From assembly GCF_014648055.1 (NCBI RefSeq), contig NZ_BMQJ01000021.1, forward strand, positions 47,926 to 111,925: a stretch of DNA of 64,000 nucleotides, written 5' to 3'. Every line of letters starts with the position of its first letter. Positions within the stretch are counted from its first letter, which is position 1. A program made the position numbers and the translations under genes. The notes beneath the pieces are model-generated. The model worked only from the letters and a program-made list of their open reading frames with translations. It did no database searches and had not been told where the DNA came from. Source of the stretch: Streptosporangium pseudovulgare. Lineage in GTDB: Bacteria; Actinomycetota; Actinomycetes; Streptosporangiales; Streptosporangiaceae. Positions 42,220 to 51,668 of this stretch are shown piece after piece.

Positions 42220-43404
42220 ATGGCGAAGCACGCCAACCCCGATCCGGACTTCTTCGGTTTCGCCGAACTGCTCACCGACGCCGAGCGGGCGAGGCTCGCC
42301 GAGATCCGCGACTATCTGGAACGCGAGGTCCGGCCCCTCGCCCAGACGGCGTGGGAGTCGTCGGAGTTCCCCTTCGAGGTCATCGGCAAGTTCGCCGAGC
42401 TCGACCTCGCCGGGCACGCCTACCCCGAGTTCGGCGGCCACGCCCCGCAGCGGGCGCTGTTCAACGGGTTCGTCTCGCTGGAGATGAACCGCGTCGACCC
42501 CTCCCTCGCCGTCGCCCACGGCGTGCATACCGGCCTCGCCATGGGCAGCATCGACGGCGGCGGCAGCGACGAGCAGCGCCACCGCTGGCTGCCCGACATG
42601 GTCAAGTGGAACAAGATCGGCGCGTTCGCGCTCACCGAGCCCGAGGGCGGCTCCGACGTCGCCGGCGGCATGCGGACCACCGCCCGCCGCGAGGGCGACC
42701 GCTGGGTCCTCGACGGCGCCAAGCGGTGGATCGGCAACGGCACCTTCGCCGACCTGATCGTCGTGTGGGCCCGTGACGTGGCCGACGACCAGGTCAAGGG
42801 CTTCGTCGTGGAGAAGGGCGCCCCCGGCCTCACCACCTCCAAGATCGAGGGGAAGATCGCCCTGCGCGCGGTGCAGAACGCCGACATCACCCTCACCGGC
42901 GTCGAGGTGCCCGAGGCCGACCGGCTCCAGCGCGTCAACGGCTTCCGCGACGTCGCCGAGGTGCTGCGCAGGACCCGCGGCAACGTCGCCTGGCAGGCAC
43001 TGGGCGTGTCGGTGCGCGCCTACGAGCTGGCCCGCGCCTACGCCGTCGAGCGGGTGCAGTTCGGCCGCCCCATCGCGGGCTTCCAGATGATCCAGGACCT
43101 GCTGGTCCGGATGCTCGCCGACATCACCGCGTCGTTCGGCATGATGGTCCGGCTGGCGCAGCTCGCGGACGAGGACCGGGTCGGCGCCGCGCAGGCCGCG
43201 CTGGCCAAGGCGTTCACCACGACGCGGATGCGCGAGGTGGTCTCCCGGGCCCGCGAACTGTTCGGCGGGAACGGCATCGTGCTGGACCACGAGATCGCCA
43301 AGCTCTTCGCCGACGCCGAGGCGATCTACTCCTTCGAGGGCAGCCGGGAGATGAACACCCTCATCGTCGGCAAGGCGATCACCGGCCACAGCGCCTTCGT
43401 CTGA
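42220..43404 (+). CDS. Acyl-CoA dehydrogenase, glutaryl-CoA dehydrogenase-like
   Basis: A 394-residue flavoenzyme. FALTEPEGGSDVAG is the FAD/substrate signature, FGRPIAGFQMIQ the C-terminal domain motif, and the catalytic base is Glu373 in YSFEGSREMN. The nearest style is the glutaryl-CoA dehydrogenase group rather than straight-chain enzymes, but substrate cannot be proved by eye. ATG at 42220 follows AAGGTGA and lies 30 bp after the CoA-transferase stop, so the two are one transcript. The TetR gene ends 1 bp downstream, convergent. Confidence 0.9.
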   Translation: MAKHANPDPDFFGFAELLTDAERARLAEIRDYLEREVRPLAQTAWESSEFPFEVIGKFAELDLAGHAYPEFGGHAPQRALFNGFVSLEMNRVDPSLAVAHGVHTGLAMGSIDGGGSDEQRHRWLPDMVKWNKIGAFALTEPEGGSDVAGGMRTTARREGDRWVLDGAKRWIGNGTFADLIVVWARDVADDQVKGFVVEKGAPGLTTSKIEGKIALRAVQNADITLTGVEVPEADRLQRVNGFRDVAEVLRRTRGNVAWQALGVSVRAYELARAYAVERVQFGRPIAGFQMIQDLLVRMLADITASFGMMVRLAQLADEDRVGAAQAALAKAFTTTRMREVVSRARELFGGNGIVLDHEIAKLFADAEAIYSFEGSREMNTLIVGKAITGHSAFV

Positions 43405-43405
43405 C

Positions 43406-44020
43406 CTAGCGGCCGCGCTCTGTTCGCAGGGCGCCGCCGCGCGCGGCGGTCAGCGCGACGTGCACCGCCTGGTCGGCGGTCGTCTCGTCGACCGGATCGG
43501 CGGTGATGAGCAGGCGCAGGTAGATCGGCGCGGCCAAGGTCTTCAACAGCTCGGCGGGATCGGTGTCTCCGGGAAGCTCACCGCGCTGGATGGCGCGTGT
43601 GACCACGGGTTCGGCTCTGGCGAGGCGGTCGGCGAAAACATGGCGCCGTGCCGCGGCGATCTCCGGGAGATGGGCCGCTCCGGTGAACATCGCGGCGAGG
43701 ATGGCCTGCCCGGTCGGGCTGGTGAACGTCTGGACGATCGAGCGCGCCAGCGCTCGCAGGTCGGTCTCGATCGCTCCGGTGTCGGGAACGGGAATGTCCA
43801 TCGCCATGTGCTCGGCCAGGGCATCGGTGAGCAGGCTCTCGCGATCCTTCCAGCGCCGGTAGACCGTCGTCTTGTGGACCCCGGCGCGTTGCGCGACGTT
43901 CTCGACGCTCAACGCTGCATAGCCCTTGTCCACGAGTTCGGCGAGCGTGGCGGCGTGGACGGCGGCGCGTACTTTGGCGCCGCGGCCGATCGGCCGGGCA
44001 GAGGGTTGACCAGACTGCAT
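43406..44020 (-). CDS. TetR-family repressor
   Basis: A 204-residue regulator: HTH at about 18-65 (LAELVDKGYAALSVENVAQRAG, then VHKTTVYRRWKDRESLL) and a ligand-binding C-terminal domain with LARSIVQTFTSPTGQAIL. ATG at 44020 is chosen because its Shine-Dalgarno GGAG is directly upstream, inside an inverted repeat. The frame extends further upstream through the operators and into the divergent gene, which is not credible. It diverges from the SDR gene, the most likely target along with itself. Confidence 0.92.
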   Translation of the reverse strand: MQSGQPSARPIGRGAKVRAAVHAATLAELVDKGYAALSVENVAQRAGVHKTTVYRRWKDRESLLTDALAEHMAMDIPVPDTGAIETDLRALARSIVQTFTSPTGQAILAAMFTGAAHLPEIAAARRHVFADRLARAEPVVTRAIQRGELPGDTDPAELLKTLAAPIYLRLLITADPVDETTADQAVHVALTAARGGALRTERGR

Positions 44021-44040
44021 TGCAACTCCAAGTTGCGATA
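44018..44040. promoter_or_regulatory. TetR operator O1, overlapping the tetR ribosome site
   Basis: An inverted repeat TGCAACT-CCA-AGTTGCG (44021-44037), extended by matching bases on both sides. Read on the minus strand, it contains the tetR Shine-Dalgarno GGAG, so binding would block both transcription and access of ribosomes. Confidence 0.8.
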
Positions 44041-44062
44041 TCCGCGGGGCGGGTGGCACGAT

Positions 44063-44095
44063 GAATGTATCGCAACTCGGAGTTGCGATACATTC
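44063..44095. promoter_or_regulatory. TetR operator O2, perfect 15-bp dyad
   Basis: GAATGTATCGCAACT (44063-44077), CGG, and its exact complement (44081-44095). Its centre is 50 bp from that of O1, about five helix turns, and shares the CAACT-N3-AGTTG core. It ends 25 bp before the SDR start. Confidence 0.88.
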
Positions 44096-44120
44096 GTCCG
44101 CGTCCCCCTTGAGGTGGCAC

Positions 44121-45080
<960 letters not shown>

Positions 45081-45169
45081 CGTTCATCGGGGTACGACGC
45101 CGCCCCCTCCACAGGATGTCCTCCTCCCGGTCCGGCTCATCGGGGTTGCGGAGCGGGCGGACACCGGAA

Positions 45170-45187
45170 GCGGCCGTACGCGGCCGC
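45170..45187 (+). terminator. Small hairpin after the SDR gene
   Basis: GCGGCCG-TACG-CGGCCGC, a 7-bp stem in the 293-bp convergent gap between the SDR and hypF genes. I see no gene in this gap. Confidence 0.4.
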
Positions 45188-45373
45188 CTCACCATCACTC
45201 AAGAACTCACCCGGCATAGACGCCGAAGGTAGGGCAGGCCCGGCAAGCAGGACGAGCGGAAGGTCAAATGGTTGGCTGTGGCCACCCGCTGACGGGACTT
45301 TTCGTTCGGATGCTCGTCATGTCCCGCCGCCTCGCCGTACCGTCGCGTGCCGTACGGCGGGCCGGGCGGGCGG

Positions 45374-47782
45374 TCAGCCGAGCCGGTCGCGGGCGGCGGC
45401 CACCGCCGCCTGGCCGAGGCTGATCCCGCCGTCGCCGGGCGGCACCCGCCGGTGCGTCAGGACGGCGAAGCCGCGCTCCTCCAGCAGGGCGACCGTCCGC
45501 TCCAGCAGCAGGACGTTCTGGAAGACGCCCCCCGACAGCGCCACCGTGCCCAGGCCCCGCGCCTCCCGCAGGCGCTCGCAGCCCGCCGCGACCGCCGCGG
45601 CCAGCCCGTTGTGGAACCGGGCGGCCACCGTCCCCGGCGCCGCGCCCGCCCGCAGGTCCTCGGCCGCGGCCCGGACCAGCTCGGCCCCCGGTACGGTGAA
45701 CGGCACCCCGCCGGCCAGGCGGCAGCCGTACCCGTCCATCTCGTCCTCGTCGGCCAGCCGTTCCAGCCCCGCCGCGGCCTGCCCCTCGTAGGTGATCACG
45801 TCGCGGACGCCGGCGAGCGCCGCGACCGCGTCGAACAGCCGGCCCGCGCTGGAGGTGAGCGGGGCGTTCACGCCGCGCCGGGCCAGCGCGACCACCGCCT
45901 CCCAGCGCCCGGTGTTGCGCCGCACCACCGCCAGGTCGCCGGGGACGTCCCCGGCGTAGGCGGCGTCGAGATGGGCGGCGGCCATCCGCCACGGCTGCCG
46001 GACCGCCGCCGCGCCCCCCGGCATCGGCACGGCGGCCAGGTGCCCGGCCCGCTCGAACCCGGCCAGGCCGGCGACGAGGAACTCCCCGCCCCACAGCGTC
46101 CCGTCGGCGCCGTAGCCGAGGCCGTCGAAGGCCACCCCGATGACGGGTCCGGCCACCCCGTTGTCGGCCAGGCAGGACGCGACGTGCGCGTGGTGGTGCT
46201 GCACCCCCGTCCGGTCGACGCCCTCCAGGGCGAGCGCGTACTTGGTGGACAGGTACTCCGGGTGCAGGTCATGGGCGACGAGGCGCGGCGTGATGCCGAG
46301 CAGCCGCCGCAGGTGCGCGACCCCCTCGGTGAAGGACCGGAACGTCTCGTGGTTCTCCAGGTCGCCGACGTGCGGGGAGACGAACGCCTGCCCGCCCCTG
46401 GCCAGGCAGAAGGTGTGCTTCAGCTCCGCGCCGCAGGCCAGCACGGGCCGGGGAGCCGGACGGGGGAGCGGCAGCGGGCGCGGCGCGTACCCCCGGGAAC
46501 GCCGGATCGGCAGCGGCCCGCCGCGGAGGACACGGACCACCGAGTCGTCGGCGCGCGCCCGGATCGGCCGGTCATGGGCCAGGAAGGCGTCCGCGACCCC
46601 GCCCAGCCGCGCCACGGCCTCGCCGTCGTCGCGGGCGATCGGCTCGTCACCGAGGTTGCCGCTGGTCAGCACGATCGGCTCGCCGACCCGCCGCAGCAGC
46701 AGGTGGTGCAGGGGGGTGTAGGGCAGCATCACGCCCAGCCACCGGTCTCCCGGCGCCACCCGCGGCGCGAGCCGCGCACCGGGCCGCCGCCGCAGCAGCA
46801 CGATCGGGCGCGCGGCGCCGGTGAGCAGCCGTTCGGCGGCCTCGTCCACCTCGCACAGCCGCCGCGCCGCCTCCGGGTCCGCCGCCATGACGGCGAACGG
46901 CTTGTCCTCGCGGCGCTTACGGGCCCGCAGCGCCGCCACCGCCGGCCCGCACGCGGCCACCGCGGCCAGGTGGTAGCCGCCCAGGCCCTTGACCGCGACC
47001 ACCGCCCCGGCCCGGAGCAGCGCGGCGGCCGCGTCCAGGACGGCCCCGTCCGAGGTCGCCCGGCCTGGGAAAGACCGGCCCGGGACGGCTCCGCCGGGGG
47101 CGGTGGTGGACGGCGGGGGAGGGGAGCAGTCCCGCCCGGGAGGTCCGGGGAGGCCGGCCGGGGGAGGGGCGGGCTCGCGGCCGTCCGGGCCGAGCAGCCG
47201 CAGCCGGGGCCCGCACGCCGGGCAGCACACCGGCTGGGCGTGGAAGCGCCGGTCGGCCGGGTCGCGGTACTCCCGCTCGCAGTCGCCGCACATGGCGAAC
47301 CCCGCCATCGTGGTGTTCGGCCTGTCGTACGGCAGGTCCGTGACGATGGTGAACCGGGGCCCGCAGTTCGTGCAGTTGACGAACGGGTAGCCGTACCGCC
47401 GGTCGGCCGGGTCGTCCATCTCGCGCAGGCAGTCGGCGCAGGTCGCCGCGTCCGGGGCGACGAGCGCCCGGCGCCGCCCGCCCGGAGGGCTGGGCACGAC
47501 GGCGAACCCGGACCGGCCGGTGACCGGGACGGGCACGGCCGCGACGCGCTCCACCGCCGCCAGCGGCGGCGCGCCGTCCCGCAGCGCCGCGGTGAACTCC
47601 CCGACCAGCGCCGACGCCCCCTCGACCTCGATGAACACCCCGCGTTCGTCGTTGCCGACCAGCCCGTCCAGGCCGAGCCGGGTGGCCAGGCCGTACACGA
47701 AGGGCCGGAAACCCACCCCCTGTACGGTGCCCTCCACCCGGATCGCCGCCCGGACCCGCTCGCCCGCCCGCCCGCCGTCCAT
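45374..47782 (-). CDS. hypF: Carbamoyltransferase HypF (hydrogenase maturation)
   Basis: An 802-residue protein that uses carbamoyl phosphate and ATP to make the thiocarboxamide precursor of the hydrogenase CN ligands on HypE. Domains in order: acylphosphatase (about 12-98, RVEGTVQGVGFRPFVYGL), zinc fingers with cysteine pairs at 115/118, 137/140, 165/168 and 187/190, a YrdC-like domain (about 245-430, KGLGGYHLA and KRREDKPFAVM), and a Kae1-like C-terminal domain with HHHAHVASCLADNG. A Pro/Gly-rich insert (about 205-245) separates fingers and YrdC part. ATG at 47782 follows GGAGGGCG. No other hyp gene or hydrogenase gene lies in the window. Confidence 0.95.
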   Translation of the reverse strand: MDGGRAGERVRAAIRVEGTVQGVGFRPFVYGLATRLGLDGLVGNDERGVFIEVEGASALVGEFTAALRDGAPPLAAVERVAAVPVPVTGRSGFAVVPSPPGGRRRALVAPDAATCADCLREMDDPADRRYGYPFVNCTNCGPRFTIVTDLPYDRPNTTMAGFAMCGDCEREYRDPADRRFHAQPVCCPACGPRLRLLGPDGREPAPPPAGLPGPPGRDCSPPPPSTTAPGGAVPGRSFPGRATSDGAVLDAAAALLRAGAVVAVKGLGGYHLAAVAACGPAVAALRARKRREDKPFAVMAADPEAARRLCEVDEAAERLLTGAARPIVLLRRRPGARLAPRVAPGDRWLGVMLPYTPLHHLLLRRVGEPIVLTSGNLGDEPIARDDGEAVARLGGVADAFLAHDRPIRARADDSVVRVLRGGPLPIRRSRGYAPRPLPLPRPAPRPVLACGAELKHTFCLARGGQAFVSPHVGDLENHETFRSFTEGVAHLRRLLGITPRLVAHDLHPEYLSTKYALALEGVDRTGVQHHHAHVASCLADNGVAGPVIGVAFDGLGYGADGTLWGGEFLVAGLAGFERAGHLAAVPMPGGAAAVRQPWRMAAAHLDAAYAGDVPGDLAVVRRNTGRWEAVVALARRGVNAPLTSSAGRLFDAVAALAGVRDVITYEGQAAAGLERLADEDEMDGYGCRLAGGVPFTVPGAELVRAAAEDLRAGAAPGTVAARFHNGLAAAVAAGCERLREARGLGTVALSGGVFQNVLLLERTVALLEERGFAVLTHRRVPPGDGGISLGQAAVAAARDRLG

Positions 47783-48055
47783 CGCCCTCCAGCACCCCGC
47801 GGCGCGTCCGCCGCCTCCGGCGCCCGCCGTACCCGTCATCCCGCGGAGCACGGCCCCGCCGCATGATCGATTCCCGCGTCCGGGACGGCGGCCCCGCCGG
47901 ACCGGAAGTCTTTCCCCGATCTTGCCCGTCCCCGATCCGGTCCTTGTCTTACTTCGTAAAGGGCGACGGCCGGAAAATGAACCGGGAAGAGGGAACAGAC
48001 CGGGGGAAGATGATGTTCGAGGGCGAGAAGAAGGCGATCGAGACAGGAGTTGGCG

Positions 48056-48454
48056 ATGGGAAAGCTGAATGAGGACGCCAAGGAGTTGCTCCGGCGGCCG
48101 ATCCACGGGTGGGCCACCACGGTCCGGTCCGACGGCTCGCTGCACAACACCGTCGTCTGGGTCGACGTCGACGGCGACGACGTGGTCTTCAACACGGCCC
48201 TGGGCCGGGTCAAGGACCGCAACCTGCGCGCCGACCCCCGGGTGTCGGTGAGCGTGCTGGACCCCGAGAACGCCTTCCACCTGGTCAGCGTGTCCGGCAC
48301 CGCGAGGCTGGAGGAGGAGGGCGCCGACGAGGTCATCGATCGCCTGGCGAAGAAGTACCTCGGTGTGGACACCTACCCCTACCGGCAGCCGGGTGAGGAG
48401 CGCGTCACGGTGCGGGTGACGCCCGAGCAGGTGGTCTACAGCCCCGGCCGCTGA
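48056..48454 (+). CDS. PPOX-class F420/flavin-binding split-barrel protein
   Basis: A 132-residue split-barrel protein: ATTVRSDGSLHNTVVWVDVDGDDVVFNTALGRVKDRNLRADPRVSVSVLD in outline is the standard PPOX/FDR F420-dependent pattern, with a tail RVTVRVTPEQVVYSPGR. It probably reduces a small substrate with F420H2. ATG at 48056 has AGGAG upstream. An 8-bp hairpin follows. Confidence 0.88.
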   Translation: MGKLNEDAKELLRRPIHGWATTVRSDGSLHNTVVWVDVDGDDVVFNTALGRVKDRNLRADPRVSVSVLDPENAFHLVSVSGTARLEEEGADEVIDRLAKKYLGVDTYPYRQPGEERVTVRVTPEQVVYSPGR

Positions 48455-48471
48455 CCGGCGGGGCGCCGGTC
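48453..48471 (+). terminator. Hairpin at the end of the PPOX gene
   Basis: GACCGGCG-GGG-CGCCGGTC, an 8-bp stem beginning at the stop codon. Confidence 0.55.
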
Positions 48472-48521
48472 GGCGCGCCTTCCCGCCCCAGGGCCCGGTG
48501 CGCCCGCAGCCGTCGCAGGGG

Positions 48522-49484
48522 TCAGCGCTCGCCGGGGTCGCTCCCGCCGTGGCGGCCGACGAGTTCGGCGCCGATGCGGGCGAGCTCGTCGCGGACCGAG
48601 CGTGGTTCGACGACCTCGACCAGCGCGCCCCAGCCGGCGAGGTCGCGGGCGATGTCCAGCGGGGTCGGGGCGGCGAGGCGGACCCGGACGCGTCCCCGGT
48701 CGGGTTCGCCGTCGATGTGGCAGTGCCGTCCGAACCGGTGGCACAGGATCGGCGCGAACCGCTCCTCGACGAGCACGGTCGCCCAGGTGCGGGAGCGGCG
48801 CCGCTCGACCTCGTCGACGACCTCCTGCCAGGCGGTGGCGAGGACGAAGTCGTCCGGGCGTTCGACGGGCTCGCCGGTCTCCTCCACACGGGCGACCCGG
48901 TCGACGCGGAAGGTGCGCCGCCCCCGGTCGGTCCCGGCGAGGAGATACCAGACGTCGTCCTTGTCGATCAGTCCCCACGGGTCGGCCAGCCGTTCCGTCC
49001 GCTCCCCGGCGTGACCGACATAGGTGAGGCGGACCCTGTGCCTCCGGATCACGGCGCTCTGCAGCAGATCGACCATCGGGGGCCGGGGCCTGTCCTGTTC
49101 GCCCCACCGGACGGGGTCGGTGACCGTGGCCTCGGCGGCGGCCTCGGCCTCGGCGCGGAAGGTCCCGGGCAGGGCCCGCACGAGCTTGCGGAGCGCCGCC
49201 CTGGCCTCGGCGGAGACGGACGCGGCGGGGCCGACGAGCAGGAAGAGCGCCCGCGCCTCGGGCGCCGTCAGGCCGCTGAGATCGGTACGGGCGCCGCCGA
49301 CCAGGGACCAGCCGCCGCCGCGGCCGGGCTGGGGGTAGACGGGGACACCCGCGGCCGACAGCGCCTCAAGGTCACGGCGGGCGGTGGCGACGGACACCTC
49401 CAGCTCGGTGGCCAGCTCGGCGGCGGTCACCCGGCCGCGGGCCTGCATCAGCAACAGGACGGCCACAAGGCGATCGGCGCGCAT
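48522..49484 (-). CDS. WYL-domain transcriptional regulator (YafY type)
   Basis: A 320-residue regulator with an N-terminal winged HTH (MRADRLVAVLLLMQARGRVTAAELA, then VSVATARRDLEALSAAGVPV) and a WYL domain (about 145-225, with VRLTYVGHAGERTERLADPWGLI and WYLLAGTDRGRRTFRVDRVA). WYL domains sense nucleic acid or nucleotide-like ligands. ATG at 49484. The VOC-protein gene lies beside it on the same strand, upstream. Confidence 0.9.
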   Translation of the reverse strand: MRADRLVAVLLLMQARGRVTAAELATELEVSVATARRDLEALSAAGVPVYPQPGRGGGWSLVGGARTDLSGLTAPEARALFLLVGPAASVSAEARAALRKLVRALPGTFRAEAEAAAEATVTDPVRWGEQDRPRPPMVDLLQSAVIRRHRVRLTYVGHAGERTERLADPWGLIDKDDVWYLLAGTDRGRRTFRVDRVARVEETGEPVERPDDFVLATAWQEVVDEVERRRSRTWATVLVEERFAPILCHRFGRHCHIDGEPDRGRVRVRLAAPTPLDIARDLAGWGALVEVVEPRSVRDELARIGAELVGRHGGSDPGER

Positions 49485-49524
49485 GGTCCGGATTCTTCCG
49501 CAAAGCAGGCGGAGCGGTCAGCGC

Positions 49525-49878
49525 TCATGGTCCGGCCTCGGCCGTGAGGCAGAACTCGTTGCCCTCGGGGTCGTGCATGACCTGGAAGGCGCCGACCGCG
49601 TCGCGCTGCGGCGCGCCCGACCGCCGTCCGCCCAGCGCGACGGCCGCGTCGGCCGCGGCGGTGAGATCCTCCACCTCGAGGTCGAGGTGGAGGCGGTTCT
49701 TGCCGGAACGCGGCTCCGGGACTCGCTGGAAGGCCAGGCGCAGCCCTTCCGGCGGGTCGATGTGGGACCAGCCGGGGTCGCGGTCCACGGGCGCGGCGCC
49801 CATGAGCGCCCCCCAGAACGCGGCGAGCCGCGCCGGGTCCGCGCAGTCGACGACGAGCTGGCTCTGACGGATGATCAC
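49525..49878 (-). CDS. VOC (glyoxalase-fold) protein
   Basis: A 117-residue single-unit VOC protein: QLVVDCADPARLAAFWGALMG, RLAFQRVPEPRSGKNRLHLDL and VMHDPEGNEFCLTAE. Such proteins bind metal or small molecules; the reaction is unknown. GTG at 49878 gives the normal short start; the frame runs upstream through the divergent PPOX gene. It ends 40 bp upstream of the WYL regulator gene, likely the same transcript. Confidence 0.85.
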   Translation of the reverse strand: MIIRQSQLVVDCADPARLAAFWGALMGAAPVDRDPGWSHIDPPEGLRLAFQRVPEPRSGKNRLHLDLEVEDLTAAADAAVALGGRRSGAPQRDAVGAFQVMHDPEGNEFCLTAEAGP

Positions 49879-49975
49879 CCCCCGATCGTACGGCCCGGTT
49901 CGCGTCGTATGGGAGGATTCCGGCTCGGTGGTGGGACGGGGCATCCGGTCGCGGAAGGGAATCGAAGGAAGAGAT

Positions 49976-50389
49976 ATGGACATCGGAAAGGACCGCGTGC
50001 TGAAGGGGCAGGGGGAGGAGTTCCGCGAGTTCTGGCGGGAGCGCCACCTGTGCACGCTGACCACGATCCGGGCCGACGGCACGCCGCACGTCGTCCCGGT
50101 CGGGGTGACGCTGGACGTCGACTCCGGGATCGCCCGGGTGATCACCTCGGGCACGTCGAGGAAGGCCCGCAACCTGCCGGAGGTCGGTGAGGAGGGGGCG
50201 CCGGTGGCGGTCTGCCAGGTGGACGGGCGCCGCTGGTCCACCCTGGAGGGGCGGGCGGTGGTCCGCCGCGACCGCGAGGCGGTCGAGGACGCCGAGCGCC
50301 GGTATGAGATGCGCTACCGGATGCCGCGGGAGAACCCGGCCCGGGTGGTGATCGAGATCAGCGTCACCCGGGTGCTGGGCAACGTCTGA
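49976..50389 (+). CDS. PPOX-class F420/flavin-binding protein, second copy
   Basis: A 137-residue split-barrel protein (LCTLTTIRADGTPHVVPVGVTLDVDSG, then SRKARNLPEVGEEGAPVAVCQVDGRRWSTLEGRAVV in outline). It differs clearly from the one at 48.06 kb. ATG at 49976 follows GAAGGAAG. It is the last gene before the NRPS cluster and is separated from it by two very strong hairpins. Confidence 0.87.
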   Translation: MDIGKDRVLKGQGEEFREFWRERHLCTLTTIRADGTPHVVPVGVTLDVDSGIARVITSGTSRKARNLPEVGEEGAPVAVCQVDGRRWSTLEGRAVVRRDREAVEDAERRYEMRYRMPRENPARVVIEISVTRVLGNV

Positions 50390-50485
50390 CGCCGCCGGTC
50401 ACGCGGCCGGTGGGAGGGGCCGGCGGTCCGGGGAGGTGTCCGGGTCGCCGGGACGGGCGCCGGCGGAGGACCCGGGAGAACCGGA

Positions 50486-50530
50486 CCGGCCGGTCCCCGC
50501 GCCGCGGAGGGCGGCGCGGGGACCGGCCGG
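50486..50530. terminator. 20-bp-stem terminator at the NRPS cluster edge
   Basis: A perfect 20-bp stem (50486-50505 with 50511-50530) with a 5-nt loop, between the convergent PPOX and dioxygenase genes. Confidence 0.88.
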
Positions 50531-50543
50531 TGGAGACGGTCGC

Positions 50544-50573
50544 GGGCGGTCACCGGATCGCCGGTGACCGCCC
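50544..50573. terminator. Second terminator hairpin, dioxygenase side
   Basis: GGGCGGTCACCGG-ATCG-CCGGTGACCGCCC, a perfect 13-bp stem ending 7 bp from the dioxygenase stop codon (50580-50582, minus strand). Confidence 0.85.
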
Positions 50574-50579
50574 GGCGGG

Positions 50580-51668
50580 TCAGGAGCGGCGGCCGAACCA
50601 GCGGCGCTTGGCGGGCTTGGCGTCCTGCGGGGCCGCGGCCGGGGCGGCGGCCGCCGCGGCGAGCGGCTCGGCGAAGCCGGCCAGCGGCTGGACGGTGGGG
50701 GAGCAGTCCGCCAGCGCGATCGGGTCGCCCATGGCGACCACGATCTTCCGCTGGCCCTTGAACGCCTCACGGGCGTGCGCGGCCAGGATGTTGTCGACGA
50801 TCAGGATGTCGCCCACCCGCCAGGTCTCCCTGGTCGTGGCCCGGCGGTAGGCTTCGTCGATCGTCTCGATGTCCTCCTTGGAGATCGGCTGGCCGTCGCC
50901 GTAGGCGGTGTTGAAGGGCAGGTTCTCGTGGCCCAGGTCGTCGATGAACACCTCGCGGACGTCCGGGTCGAGCGCCCACTCGTTCCAGAAGACCGTGTGG
51001 TTGAACCAGACCTCCTCACCGGTTCCGGGGTGGCGGATGGTGGCCGAGCGGCGCTGCCTCGTGCGGAGCTGGTCGTCGCCGACCCACTCGTGGGCGATGT
51101 GGTTCTCCGCGCAGTAGGCGGCCACCTCGTCCCTGTCCTCGGTGGCGAAGGCGGTGCGCCAGCCCAGGCTGATGTGCTCGCCGTAGTTGCGCACCAGCGA
51201 CCAGCCGTGCTCGCGGAAGCGGTCGGCGAGCGGCGCGGGGATGTCCCGCAGGACCTTGCGCACGTCGGTGGTCGGCGTCGCGCCGCCCTCGTCGGGGGCG
51301 ACGAGGCAGCCGAACATCAGGATCCCGGGGAAGTTGAGCGCGTAGCTGTTCTCGTTGTGCGGGCGGATCGCGTGTGACGGCGGCAGGTCGGTGGAGGAGT
51401 AGACGTCCTTGCCGAAGTGGCTGCGCGGGGTGGCCTTCTCGACGTACCCGGCGAGCTTGGAGACCAGCGCGTCCCGGACCTCGGCGAAGTCCTCGATGGT
51501 CTTGACCGGCAGCCCGCGCAGGTAGACGGAGCCGTGCTCGTCCAGCCCCGCGCGGATGGCCTCGCGGCTCTCCCGCAGCCACTCGCAGGTCTCGCCCAGG
51601 TCCGCGCCCTGGGCGTCGGCCGCGGCGGGCCTTTTGTCCCTGACCTCCCAGTCGATGGTGGTGTTCAT
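50580..51668 (-). CDS. TauD/TfdA-family (SyrP-like) non-haem iron dioxygenase
   Basis: A 362-residue Fe(II)/2-oxoglutarate oxygenase. The iron-binding triad is His104-Asn-Glu106 (RPHNENSYA) with the distal His298 in AAHAREAFKGQRKIVVAM, where Arg307 would bind 2-oxoglutarate. The glutamate in HxE and the segment LMFGCLVAPDEGGATPTTDVRKVL resemble SyrP and other NRPS-associated beta-hydroxylases. An Ala-rich, basic tail (about 335-362) is extra. ATG at 51668 overlaps the NRPS-MFS stop (ATGA), so the two are translated together. The likely job is hydroxylating an amino acid of the peptide, either free or on a carrier domain; which one is not shown. Confidence 0.9.
   Translation of the reverse strand: MNTTIDWEVRDKRPAAADAQGADLGETCEWLRESREAIRAGLDEHGSVYLRGLPVKTIEDFAEVRDALVSKLAGYVEKATPRSHFGKDVYSSTDLPPSHAIRPHNENSYALNFPGILMFGCLVAPDEGGATPTTDVRKVLRDIPAPLADRFREHGWSLVRNYGEHISLGWRTAFATEDRDEVAAYCAENHIAHEWVGDDQLRTRQRRSATIRHPGTGEEVWFNHTVFWNEWALDPDVREVFIDDLGHENLPFNTAYGDGQPISKEDIETIDEAYRRATTRETWRVGDILIVDNILAAHAREAFKGQRKIVVAMGDPIALADCSPTVQPLAGFAEPLAAAAAAPAAAPQDAKPAKRRWFGRRS

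Noticed and set aside
47782..48889. Extension of hypF upstream to a much longer protein
   Set aside because: The added residues are low-complexity and overlap the PPOX gene on the other strand; ATG at 47782 has a strong GGAGG and starts the acylphosphatase domain.
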